A model generated the notes under the pieces. It worked only from the letters and a program-made list of their open reading frames with translations. It searched no databases and was not told where the DNA came from. From Stentor coeruleus (taxonomy: Eukaryota; Ciliophora; Heterotrichea; Heterotrichida; Stentoridae), in NCBI GenBank assembly GCA_001970955.1, contig MPUH01001137.1, positions 1 through 23,126 of the forward strand: 23,126 nt of DNA. Direction: 5' to 3'. Made by a program: the position numbers and the translations under genes. Shown in pieces: positions 1 to 8,459 of this stretch (the stretch's first letter is position 1; each line of letters starts with the position of its first letter).

Positions 1-2
1 AT

Positions 3-512
3 ATTTGGAATTTACAGACTAGATGGCATAAAGCACGACTTGAAGGTCATAAAAGTCAAATAAATGCTCTTGAATTTTCGGAAGACTCAAAGAAAATAGT
101 TTCAGCAAGTTGTGATGGTAGAATAAATGTTTGGGATCTAAAAGCACGGTCTGTACTTATATCATTTAATACAAAAAAAATTATTGAGAATGTTTTGTTT
201 GTAGAAAATTATATTTTTAGCAAAAATTCAAATATAGTTGATTTATGGGATGTAGAATCCCAATATCATGCTTTATCTTTTAATACATTAATCCCTGCAA
301 GTCGTATGATAATTAAGTATAAAAATAATTTGTTCTATGAGGAAAATATTGGTAAAAATTTTAAAGTATTGAAAATAAACGAACCTAATAAAAACGGCAA
401 TAATGGACTTGTAGGATTATTGAATAAAAATTTGATTGTGATTAAAGTTAATGAGAAATTTGTAATGGTTTATTACATCAAGACTATTAAAAAGTGCATA
501 GTTTTAGATTGA
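3..512 (+). CDS. WD40-repeat protein, C-terminal part (5' end outside window)
   Basis: The frame is open from the first bases of the window, so only the last 169 residues are visible; the start codon lies upstream. A typical WD40 blade is clear: residues reading GHKSQINALEFSEDSKKIVS are followed by an ASCDGRINVWDL strand ending in Trp-Asp. A second, weaker blade ends in VDLWDVES. The remaining ~100 residues are beta-rich without clear WD signatures, as in a degenerate last blade. WD40 propellers are protein-interaction scaffolds, and this fragment does not identify a partner or pathway. It ends at TGA, evidence that TGA is a stop here. The gene is convergent with the next one, 491 bp away. 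Confidence 0.8.
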   Translation: MWNLQTRWHKARLEGHKSQINALEFSEDSKKIVSASCDGRINVWDLKARSVLISFNTKKIIENVLFVENYIFSKNSNIVDLWDVESQYHALSFNTLIPASRMIIKYKNNLFYEENIGKNFKVLKINEPNKNGNNGLVGLLNKNLIVIKVNEKFVMVYYIKTIKKCIVLD

Positions 513-1003
513 AGGACTAGATTTTTAATTAAGACATGAAAATAAGTTTTAGAATGAAATTTAGGTTAGAATATTTTAACTGTGTATACCTCATAAATTC
601 ACATTATTTTTAGATCTTATTGATTACTCAAAATAGACTATTGTCCCAAGGCGAAACTTATTAGTACACTTAATGTACTCTGCTTAAATCTCATCTATTT
701 CCTCTTATGTGTTAATAAGTATTTTATTTCAATAAAAAATTAAAAATGAAAGTTAACAATGATCAAAATAATTCAAATCATCATTCCCAAAGTGAGTCCA
801 CTCCTTCATTTTTCAATTAATATTTTTTAGCATTTTACATTTTCTTGAAAATTCTATCATCATCACAAAGCCTCTATGCCTAAAACAATCCTTATAACTA
901 AACTATCAAATATTTAAATAAACAAATTTCCATAGTTTTCCTATTACTAAAAATATCTACAGCCTAGCATATCTTAACTAAATCTTCAAACAAATTTTTA
1001 ATC
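513..1003. other. Convergent intergenic region, no gene recognised
   Basis: This is 491 bp of AT-rich DNA between the 3' ends of the WD40 gene and the Wntless-like gene. The right half is C-rich and G-poor on the plus strand. A short hairpin (AGTAC, 7-nt loop, GTACT) lies near 663-679. A 24-codon ATG frame near 748 is too short and isolated to call. Confidence 0.6.
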
Positions 1004-2338
1004 TTAATTCTCAGCACTATTATCTAAGATATCCACAAAATCATCATTTTCATGAGATTTCACAAGGCTATACTCGACATTCTTCTCGTTAACATACTCA
1101 AGTATGCTACTAGTTGTCGGCGAATACATAAACTGTAAAAGTATCACATAAAAATTCATTCCAGAAACAAAAATCAAAAGCAAGCTGCTGTTTTGTGGGA
1201 TAGGCTGAAAAGCTCCAATTCCAATACCAAAAAAGCAAAAAAGTATCACCAAGATATTGAATTTTTTCATGATAATTTCTCTAGCACTAAGAAGACTAAA
1301 CTGTCTTAAAGCTCTACAACAAAGAAAGAGTATCCAAAGCAAAAGCACCCCAGCTAATACAATAATACCCATAAAAACCTCATAATAATTATGGTTGAGG
1401 TCATGCTGCCAGTCATAAGCTGGATCGTAACGGAGTTTTTCATGAACGTATAGGTATCCGTTAAATATTAGAACAAACAGTATTGCTACTAAGATTATGC
1501 CGAATATAAGATAAAATATGTTGTATGAGGATTTACGGTAGTGCTGCAGATCAACCAGCCAGAATATCAGCAGACTAGCTATGAATTGGGTATTACAAAA
1601 GACTGAAATTCCGCTCCATAAAGGGCTCATGAAATAAATTGCAGCAAATAGTAAAGGTTCGTTAAATATTATAAGTGAAGCTCCTAATGGCAACAGAGCT
1701 TTAGCTTCGAAACTCCACATTTTCAGAGGGACTTTCAAAGAAAACACAAGATACTGGATAAAAGATATGAGCGAAAAGACAAAAAAGCAGTATTTCGTTA
1801 TCAATTGATACTTTGTATACATTGAATTCACATAAGAAAGACTAATTTCAACACCATCTGACATAACACGTGCCCTATGCTTAATAATAACATCATATTC
1901 TTTATAGTCTAAATATGGTAAATAGAAAATAACAACAGTATTACATTTTGTTTCAGTACATATTATTGAAGTATTTCTTTCATTATTCACTAATATTTTA
2001 TCTTTATGTAATACAAGAATTTGCATTGACATATTGAAATGCATTGATGATGATGATGTTGGGGTTGCTGTCATATATAAAATTTGATTTAAATGATCGA
2101 CATGAGGGATTTTACCTTGCCAAACTTCATGAGTTGTGATATTTGAGTAACAGTGGTCATTATGGACTTTATCACATTTATGAATTAGGACCTCATTCGA
2201 ATTGATTATTGGAGGGGAGATTGTACAGCCTAGTACAATACATATGATAAAAGCTAAGAAAAAAAAGCAATTCATCATAAATAAACGAGACCGGCTGATT
2301 TTCTCCATCCTAAGCTTGATTGAGTATTCATTATCCAT
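1004..2338 (-). CDS. Wntless/TMEM181-like seven-transmembrane protein with lumenal domain
   Basis: 444 residues. An N-terminal hydrophobic segment (about 20-38) precedes a lumenal/extracellular domain (about 40-175) with N-glycosylation sequons at 66, 102 and 122, then seven hydrophobic segments (about 180-404). The TM region follows the Wntless/TMEM181 pattern (MIG-14/WLS family): LKVPLKMWSFEAKALLPL before TM2, a Phe-Asn-Glu-Pro turn (Asn-Asp-Pro in WLS), LIFWLVDLQHYRKS after TM3, a loop with YDPAYDW, a Cys-Arg-Ala-Leu-Arg segment, and NFYVILLQFMYSPT in the last TM. Family members are GOLD-domain seven-TM cargo or sorting receptors of the secretory pathway. A Wnt role is not expected in a protist, so cargo is unknown. 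The acidic C-tail (NDDFVDILD) could be a sorting signal. It is divergent from the TMX2-like gene, 87 bp between starts. Confidence 0.75.
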   Translation of the reverse strand: MDNEYSIKLRMEKISRSRLFMMNCFFFLAFIICIVLGCTISPPIINSNEVLIHKCDKVHNDHCYSNITTHEVWQGKIPHVDHLNQILYMTATPTSSSSMHFNMSMQILVLHKDKILVNNERNTSIICTETKCNTVVIFYLPYLDYKEYDVIIKHRARVMSDGVEISLSYVNSMYTKYQLITKYCFFVFSLISFIQYLVFSLKVPLKMWSFEAKALLPLGASLIIFNEPLLFAAIYFMSPLWSGISVFCNTQFIASLLIFWLVDLQHYRKSSYNIFYLIFGIILVAILFVLIFNGYLYVHEKLRYDPAYDWQHDLNHNYYEVFMGIIVLAGVLLLWILFLCCRALRQFSLLSAREIIMKKFNILVILFCFFGIGIGAFQPIPQNSSLLLIFVSGMNFYVILLQFMYSPTTSSILEYVNEKNVEYSLVKSHENDDFVDILDNSAEN

Positions 2339-2425
2339 TATTTATAAACACGTAAAATCTTAATTTCTTATACCATGTTGAAATAACTTATCTCAGATTA
2401 AGTATTGTATAATAAAAGTCTAAAC
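2339..2425. promoter_or_regulatory. Compact bidirectional promoter (87 bp)
   Basis: All regulatory DNA and both 5' leaders of two divergent genes must fit in these 87 bp unless it extends into the genes. The palindrome TTTATAAA (2341-2348) lies 2 nt from the minus-strand ATG. TATAAT (2408-2413) lies 12 nt before the plus-strand ATG. Function is inferred from position only. Confidence 0.5.
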
Positions 2426-3184
2426 ATGTCTAGGTTCTGGAATAGTTTTTATATATCAAACGTGTGCTTATTACTTCTTTATTTACCTATTCGATACTTT
2501 GTTGGAAGTCCTCAAGAAATGATAATTAATGATGACTTTCTTCCAAGTTCCATTTCTAGAAATAGAGAATTCCAAGTACTTGTTACAGGGACTATGGTGC
2601 TATTCGTCAAAGCTTTACGTTGTCAGACTTGTGAATCCTTCGCAATGACTTTTTTCTTTTTCTATAAGTCCTGCTTTACTATAGTGCTATTTTTTTCAAA
2701 TATTTGGGCTATGTTTTGGTATTTGAATTTCTGTCTTATTGCTTGGATGCTTTTCAAAATACCTTTTTATGAAGCTAAAAATAAATTTATTGATATAAGC
2801 ACTGTTTCTCAATTTGAAAATGATGTTCTTAAAGGGGATTCGCATTGGGTTTTGCTATTTTATTCGCCAATAAACTCTGATTGTATTGGAACTATGTCTA
2901 GTTGGGCTGATTTATCAAATAATTACACAACAGATAAGTTAAAATTTGCTAAGGTTAATGTGGATAGAGCAGTGTTTTTAGCACAAAAATGCGCTGTTGA
3001 TGGGAATTCTTATTCAAAACAGCTGCCTTCGTTGATTTTATATGGGGAAGGTAAAGAATTAAAAAGATATCCACCTGTAGGGAAAAACGGAGAATTACCA
3101 ACATCGTTCAATTATAAAGTTAAAATGATTGTCAAATACATGGGAATTGATAGGATTTACGTATCAACAAAACATTCAGAATAA
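2426..3184 (+). CDS. TMX2: TMX2-like thioredoxin-related transmembrane protein
   Basis: 252 residues from the first ATG; the frame stays open a few codons upstream but has no earlier ATG. Hydrophobic segments lie at about 10-26, 50-62, 74-92 and 95-112. A thioredoxin-like domain follows (about 125-245). The match to TMX2 is seen in the FENDVLKGDSHWVLLFYSP strand, the active-site position Asn-Ser-Asp-Cys (150-153; Ser-Asn-Asp-Cys in animal TMX2), ADLSNNY, LKFAKVNVDR and KQLPSLILYGEGKE with the cis-Pro at 201. The first Cys of the usual CxxC is missing, as in TMX2 itself, so a classical disulfide exchange is unlikely. TMX2 acts at the ER and ER-mitochondria contacts. There is no dilysine ER-retention tail; the protein ends in KHSE. 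Confidence 0.85.
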   Translation: MSRFWNSFYISNVCLLLLYLPIRYFVGSPQEMIINDDFLPSSISRNREFQVLVTGTMVLFVKALRCQTCESFAMTFFFFYKSCFTIVLFFSNIWAMFWYLNFCLIAWMLFKIPFYEAKNKFIDISTVSQFENDVLKGDSHWVLLFYSPINSDCIGTMSSWADLSNNYTTDKLKFAKVNVDRAVFLAQKCAVDGNSYSKQLPSLILYGEGKELKRYPPVGKNGELPTSFNYKVKMIVKYMGIDRIYVSTKHSE

Positions 3185-3290
3185 GCTAAAATATCGTTTT
3201 CTCTTGGATTATATTTGTAATGTGTTTTTAATATATTTTTATAAACAATTATACGAAATTTCATTATATAAAACATAAAATATAAAAAAT

Positions 3291-4040
3291 CTAATATAAT
3301 TCCTTATTACTAATACTATCATCCTTTAATTCATCAGTATTAAAATCACTTCTAAATTTGAATTCATCTCTATAATTTTTATATCTAGGTTTCAAATAGA
3401 AATACCGTATAAGATTAACAGTAATATTCACTAAGCAAAACAAGCCAATATATGCTAGTAAAGGGTAAGTTATATATATTTGATAAGAGAAATGAACTAA
3501 AAGGATAAAAAAACCGACATAAAAAAGGCATATAATACCGACAAATTCACCCATAACTATAACACAAGGAAGACTAATTAAGTACTCTTTCATATGTATA
3601 TTTTCATCTCTTCTTTTAAAAAATGTGGGAAAATGATTTCTCAATGGTCTTATAACTTCTACAGAAAATAATACATATACTGTTAATAGACTCATAAAAC
3701 AATATGTGAATAGTAAAAAGAACTTAAGCGTAGAGAGTTTTTGACTGGATTCATAAATAATTGATATGTTGTATCCAGTAATTGCCCCAATAAAAAGCCC
3801 TCCAATTAAAAAATTGATGTGATTGAAAATAAAAGATTTTTTGGTTTGGATAATAAGTAAGGCATTTTGATATTTTATTTTTTTTCTAAGGATGAAATTT
3901 AAAATAGAAGATGAAGCTAGACCTATTAGCATACCTTTTATTGTTGTGACTATGCTGTAGAATAAAGCTTTGACTTCATAGTTCATGGCTATTGCAACAA
4001 ATGTAAACATAAAGATGCTAATTAAGAATTTTATTTCCAT
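3291..4040 (-). CDS. Unrecognised multi-pass membrane protein
   Basis: 249 residues, not assigned to a family. About six hydrophobic segments are visible (roughly 4-19, 27-50, 75-93, 105-127, 155-182, 188-213), with Lys/Arg-rich loops after the second (RKKIKYQ) and fourth (FKRRDENIHMKEY). A short, charged, probably cytosolic C-tail reads KPRYKNYRDEFKFRSDF. The start ATG is preceded at 10 nt by ATTATAAA on the coding strand. The gene is convergent with the TMX2-like gene (106 bp) and divergent from the LRR gene (206 bp). AT-rich codon use matches its neighbours. No transporter or enzyme motif is visible, so no function is proposed. Confidence 0.75.
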   Translation of the reverse strand: MEIKFLISIFMFTFVAIAMNYEVKALFYSIVTTIKGMLIGLASSSILNFILRKKIKYQNALLIIQTKKSFIFNHINFLIGGLFIGAITGYNISIIYESSQKLSTLKFFLLFTYCFMSLLTVYVLFSVEVIRPLRNHFPTFFKRRDENIHMKEYLISLPCVIVMGEFVGIICLFYVGFFILLVHFSYQIYITYPLLAYIGLFCLVNITVNLIRYFYLKPRYKNYRDEFKFRSDFNTDELKDDSISNKELY

Positions 4041-4246
4041 TGCTTAATTATTTATAATGTATATTTCAGCTTTTTTACTATACGTGCTAAAATTATGATT
4101 CTTTAAAAAAGTACTACTTTTAAATTTAAATTTTAGTTAAAACATTATCATACGCTTTTTGCAAACCAAATTATAAAATAGTAATTTAATTTCATAAATA
4201 AATCCATACCTAAATCTAATATTCAATTTACTCTTTATAATCTAAA
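4041..4246. promoter_or_regulatory. Divergent promoter region
   Basis: 206 bp between two divergent start codons. The half next to the plus-strand gene (4141-4246) has 17 C and only 3 G by hand count. TTTATAAT occurs at 4051-4058, 10 nt from the minus ATG, and again at 4234-4241, 5 nt from the plus ATG. The regulatory role is inferred from position. Confidence 0.45.
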
Positions 4247-6388
4247 ATGGAAGAGCTTCCTATGTTGTTTAAACAAAGCCCAGGTCTTCAACAGATCAAC
4301 CTGGAATTCTCAGAAATTGAATCTTTAGATCCCTTGCTTCCACTTCTTTCACAGTTCAAAGATCTCAAAGAACTTCTGCTCTTTGGCAATCGTTTAGAAA
4401 CTTTGCCTAGCGACCTATCTTGTCTCGATAGCCTAGAAAAAATCGATATATCCAACAATCTTATTGACAATATTCAAGATATCCTCCCAGGTTTAATGTC
4501 TTTACCAAAACTAAATGAACTCCACATAACAATGCAGACAGAAAACGATGAAGAATTACTAGTTCGATCCTTGTTAGAACTGAAAAACCTAAACGGAAAC
4601 TTAGTAGATCGTTCTAAATTCCCTGAAGAAGAACAAGAGTCTTATCCACAAGATTACCAATCTCCAGAAGATTACGAAGAAGAGAAAGTTCAAGAAAGTG
4701 ATGAGCATGAAGAGTCCCAAGAGATCTCAGAAAGTCCTGTAATCGGAGAAAGCGCTGATCCTGAAAATCTTGAAAACATTGAAGAGGCTGAAGAAGATCC
4801 CGGGAAAACTTATGACGCATGTGAAAACTCAGGGTATTTTGGTGAAGATACAGGACTAAGTCAAGAGTATTTAGAAAGAGTAGCTATTCTCTATGATGAA
4901 ATTCGTGGATTATGGCTTAAAGAAGATCGATCTCGAGACCGGAAATTGGCTGAAGAGTTTGATGAAGGGATTAAAGGGACTATGGCTGAACTTGCTAATA
5001 TACTTAGATCTTCAAGCCCAGAACCTTTAACAACAATTTACTCTATAAAAGCTAAATACGAACTTGCATTGATCTGTACTCACAAACTTAATGACCTTAT
5101 TTTCTTCAAAAACAATGAAGTCGGGGGATTTTTAGCTCAAGCACAGGAAATCATAGAAACACTATTTTCAGACCTCTTTACAGCTTCTCTAGCGATTTTT
5201 CGACAGGACAAAAAATCCTTGAAAACCATCACAGAAAGCTCACAACAGTCCTTGCAAGAACCAAAAAGTTTTATAGCTGAAAAAGAACAGATGATAAAAA
5301 GATTCCAAGAAGAACGTCAGGAAATGCTCCAAGAAATAGAAAATTTAAGAGAAGAGAATAGAAAATACCTCGAGACAATTGTCAGACATTCGAAATCTTT
5401 TGCTGATAGTGTAGCAGTGCAAAAGTCAATGGAAGAAGATAATAGAAACTATGTTCAACAAATGAATATGGGTAAAGTTACAGGGAAAATACTATCTTTA
5501 AGACAAACTAAAGAAGTTATTGAAGAAATTTACATTTCAAAAGCGAAATATGATGAAAGATGTTCAGAAAACAAAATGCCAAGAGAAACTATGGAACAAC
5601 ATATGTACAATTATCTGAACACTAAATATGGGCTTAAGAATCTTATATTAGAATGGGCTTCTTCTATAATAGCATCAGTAAAAAAACATTCTCCAAAAGA
5701 TAATGATGTTAATATTTTTGGGAAAATTTTAAGAAATGAATGTGATGAAGAGTTTAGGTTTGTTCAAATACAAGTTAAAGAAACTGTTGGTGAACTTTTG
5801 AAAATGCATGTTAAAAACAAATTCCCTCTTAAGCATAGTGCAGATGTTTTAGAAATAGTAAATGAAAAAACTAATGGGCATTTATTTGAAGATGAATGGA
5901 GTGAAATTGTTCGATATATGTATAATGAAGAAGATTCAGCAATGATAATGCAAGAGATATTTTTAATGATTAAAAAAAAGGAGCATTTGAATAACCCTAA
6001 AGTTCCTAGGGCGAAGATTTCTAGAGAAGAAGCCATTTTGTTGAGAGAAAAAGAAAAAGCTATGAAAAACCGGATTTTGTTTAGTGATTTTATTAAAGTT
6101 CTTTTAGATTTCCAATTGAAAGGACATGAAAAGTTTTTGAATAAGTTCACTCAGATATTTAGAAAAGTTGATACTGATGCTGATGGGATTATTAATGAAC
6201 AAGAGTTTAGGGATTTAGTTGTGTTTATGGATCTTGGATTTTCAGAAGATGATATTATTAGACTTTTGCAGATTATTGACCCTTATGATAACCAGCAGAT
6301 CACGTTTTCTGAAGGTGTAGCTCTTTTCTCTACAGAATTAATTCCTGTAGAAGGAGTTGCGGTTATGAAGAAGTTGTCTTTGGAATAG
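4247..6388 (+). CDS. LRR / coiled-coil / EF-hand protein
   Basis: 713 residues. Residues 1-115 hold about four leucine-rich repeats (LQQINLEFSEIESLDPLLPL, LKELLLFGNRLETLP, LEKIDISNNLIDNIQDILP). A Glu-rich linker follows (about 125-190), then a helical region with a strong coiled coil (about 330-385). The C-terminus has one complete EF-hand loop, DTDADGIINEQE at 642-653, with acidic residues at 1, 3, 5 and 12 and Gly at 6. A degenerate second hand (DPYDNQQITFSE) lacks the Gly and the acidic residues at 3 and 5. It is therefore likely a Ca2+-responsive scaffold. LRR proteins with EF-hands are common in ciliates, but I do not recognise the exact family. TTTATAAT lies 5 nt before the ATG, and the ATG context AAAATGG is strong. 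It is convergent with the polo-like kinase, 199 bp away. Confidence 0.8.
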   Translation: MEELPMLFKQSPGLQQINLEFSEIESLDPLLPLLSQFKDLKELLLFGNRLETLPSDLSCLDSLEKIDISNNLIDNIQDILPGLMSLPKLNELHITMQTENDEELLVRSLLELKNLNGNLVDRSKFPEEEQESYPQDYQSPEDYEEEKVQESDEHEESQEISESPVIGESADPENLENIEEAEEDPGKTYDACENSGYFGEDTGLSQEYLERVAILYDEIRGLWLKEDRSRDRKLAEEFDEGIKGTMAELANILRSSSPEPLTTIYSIKAKYELALICTHKLNDLIFFKNNEVGGFLAQAQEIIETLFSDLFTASLAIFRQDKKSLKTITESSQQSLQEPKSFIAEKEQMIKRFQEERQEMLQEIENLREENRKYLETIVRHSKSFADSVAVQKSMEEDNRNYVQQMNMGKVTGKILSLRQTKEVIEEIYISKAKYDERCSENKMPRETMEQHMYNYLNTKYGLKNLILEWASSIIASVKKHSPKDNDVNIFGKILRNECDEEFRFVQIQVKETVGELLKMHVKNKFPLKHSADVLEIVNEKTNGHLFEDEWSEIVRYMYNEEDSAMIMQEIFLMIKKKEHLNNPKVPRAKISREEAILLREKEKAMKNRILFSDFIKVLLDFQLKGHEKFLNKFTQIFRKVDTDADGIINEQEFRDLVVFMDLGFSEDDIIRLLQIIDPYDNQQITFSEGVALFSTELIPVEGVAVMKKLSLE

Positions 6389-6587
6389 CTAGGATATTTA
6401 ATTAAAGTTTTACTATCAACTTAATGGATAAGAATTACTAAATTTGTATATTTAATAATGTATATTGAAAATCTTTTAAATTATTTATAGCATTACCAAC
6501 TACATAAAAAAAACCCTTTCTTATCAACTCTATAAATTACTAAAGAAAAACACAAATCTTAAGGTAAGCCAGGGTAAATATATATTA

Positions 6588-8354
6588 CTAATCTTCATTT
6601 TTCCCAGTCGGTCTATATTCACCTGTTCCTGCTGTTTGTGGATGCAACATACTGGTCAATATCTCTTTGGTATATCTCAAACGCTTAGCCATTTCTCTAT
6701 TCTGAGTTTCCATCGCACTGCTCAATGGGTATATTGCTGGCATACCTTGTTTATCAACATAAGTGACCATTTTTGAATCACTACAAAGTAACAACTCACT
6801 TTTATCTAAAAAGCTCACTTGGACAACTTTATTACTAAGTCTGAATATTATAGCATGCTCAGTCAATAACCATTTTTTTATATAGACTAATTCCTTGCTT
6901 TCATCTCCACACAATTTGTCTATCATTAAATGCTTGCGAAAATGCTGTAAAAGTGTTACTTTCTTTTGAAGCTCAGAAGGAAAATTAGGTATGGTATGCT
7001 GGACCATGGTTTCTTCCCTTCCATTCCCTGATCTAGAAATATACTGAAATGAATCTCCTTTGGAATTCGCAACTATTTTCGAAGCATCATTAAAATATAC
7101 TCCAGCACAGCCATTTGATAGCATATATCCAAGTCCATACTTATTCGAGTAGTCAACCCATTTATTGACCCATAGTGTTGGTCCTCCAGAAATAAAATTA
7201 TAACAAGAAATAGTAGCTGTTTTTCTACTAGTATTAGACCCACAAGCTGTAGATTCAGTTCTAGAGATAACTCTATTAGTACTTTTAATTTCTCTTTCTG
7301 TAAGCCTTCCATCTTCAAGTCTATTGCTTCGTAGATCTTCAGAAATCCTTGTTTGAGATGATGATCTAGGTGGCCTACTAAGCTTGACATCATCTTTACC
7401 TGTAGATTCAAATTGTTTTAAATATGCACTTGAAGGTGGAACAGCTAAAGTACTTGCTGGAAGAAGTTTAGGTAAAGAGTTTTTACATAAAAAAGGATGA
7501 GCTAAAAGATCATCTAAAGAAGGTCTTGCTGTTGGGTCATTTATAAGGATTTCTGAAACAATATCTCTAGCTTCTTTTGATATAGGCACTTGATCTGGGA
7601 AAGAATATGCGTTCATTTTGATTCTACGATATGTGAGTTTTACATCGTTAGTCTCAAAAGGTGGCTTTCCTATAAGCATTGTATATATAAGAACTCCCAA
7701 ACTCCAAGTATCAACTTCATATGAATGTCCATGAGTACCTTCAAGGATTTCTGGGGCAATATAGTTTGGAGTGCCACATATTGTCCTTTTCCTTTCTCCA
7801 TCAAACTCTAATTTTGTCGCAAGTCCGAAATCCCCAAGTTTAAGTTCCATCTTATCACTTAAAAACAAGTTCCCCAACTTAATATCTCTATGAATAACCC
7901 TATGAGCATGAAGGTATTTTAGAGCTGAGATTGCTTGAAAAGTATAGCATTGGACTTCAATCTCAGTCAAGCGTTTCCTCCTTCTAATCAGCTCACTAAG
8001 TGTCTGGTTAGTACAGAGTTCTAATAAAATATACACATTGTCTGAGTCTTCGAAAAAGTGCTCAAAGCGGACAATGTTCTGGTTGTTTAAAGAACGGTGA
8101 ATTTTTATTTCGGACATGAGCTTTTGCCGTGCTCGGGACTTATTCAAAGAAGCTTTGCTAATTATTTTCCCTGCAGAAATCTGTTTTGAATCCAAATTCA
8201 AGAATTCATAAACTCGTGCAAAACCGCCTTTGCCCAGAAACCTTCCTTTTGAGTATCTTTTAAACGATATTTCTCCATTAGCTTTGTATATTTTTTCTTC
8301 TACAATCTGGCCTTCCTGACTTTCGCTTAGAGTTCTTGTGATTTTTGAAGTCAT
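6588..8354 (-). CDS. PLK: Polo-like kinase (PLK1 class) with two polo boxes
   Basis: 588 residues, close to human PLK1 (603). The Ser/Thr kinase domain spans about 33-290: glycine loop GKGGFA 41-46, catalytic Lys63, Glu82, HRD 155-157, DFG 175-177 and activation-loop Thr191 in RTICGTPNYIAPE, the PLK signature. All catalytic residues are present. After a Ser/Arg-rich linker, polo box 1 (about 392-475) has WVNKWVDYSNKYGLGY with the conserved Trp399, and polo box 2 covers about 488-572. In PLKs the polo boxes dock the kinase onto primed phosphoproteins at basal bodies/centrosomes, kinetochores and the division site. In polo box 2 the His-x-Lys pincer after Asp appears as Lys518-Ser-Glu520 (see findings). 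The start is the first ATG and is preceded by TTTATATTT. The U2AF2-like gene lies 105 bp upstream on the same strand. Confidence 0.93.
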   Translation of the reverse strand: MTSKITRTLSESQEGQIVEEKIYKANGEISFKRYSKGRFLGKGGFARVYEFLNLDSKQISAGKIISKASLNKSRARQKLMSEIKIHRSLNNQNIVRFEHFFEDSDNVYILLELCTNQTLSELIRRRKRLTEIEVQCYTFQAISALKYLHAHRVIHRDIKLGNLFLSDKMELKLGDFGLATKLEFDGERKRTICGTPNYIAPEILEGTHGHSYEVDTWSLGVLIYTMLIGKPPFETNDVKLTYRRIKMNAYSFPDQVPISKEARDIVSEILINDPTARPSLDDLLAHPFLCKNSLPKLLPASTLAVPPSSAYLKQFESTGKDDVKLSRPPRSSSQTRISEDLRSNRLEDGRLTEREIKSTNRVISRTESTACGSNTSRKTATISCYNFISGGPTLWVNKWVDYSNKYGLGYMLSNGCAGVYFNDASKIVANSKGDSFQYISRSGNGREETMVQHTIPNFPSELQKKVTLLQHFRKHLMIDKLCGDESKELVYIKKWLLTEHAIIFRLSNKVVQVSFLDKSELLLCSDSKMVTYVDKQGMPAIYPLSSAMETQNREMAKRLRYTKEILTSMLHPQTAGTGEYRPTGKNED

Positions 8355-8459
8355 TTAAATATAAACAAATTATATTTTGATATGCTTTTAAAACCTATAA
8401 AAAAATATAATCAATCTAGAAAGCTTAAGTATATTATTTTGCATATAAAAAACTTGTAA

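Noticed and set aside
748..822. 24-codon ATG frame (MKVNNDQNNSNHHSQSES...) in the first intergenic gap
   Set aside because: It is very short, low-complexity and has no homologue that I recognise. Extending it would need a 15-nt excision without a GT donor.
2405..2425. TTG codon upstream as start of the TMX2-like gene
   Set aside because: Eukaryotic initiation at TTG is unlikely, and an ATG at 2426 gives a complete N-terminus.
7073..7411. 112-codon minus-strand ORF inside the PLK gene
   Set aside because: It is a shadow frame within the PLK linker and polo box 1 coding sequence, which has strong homology in its own frame.
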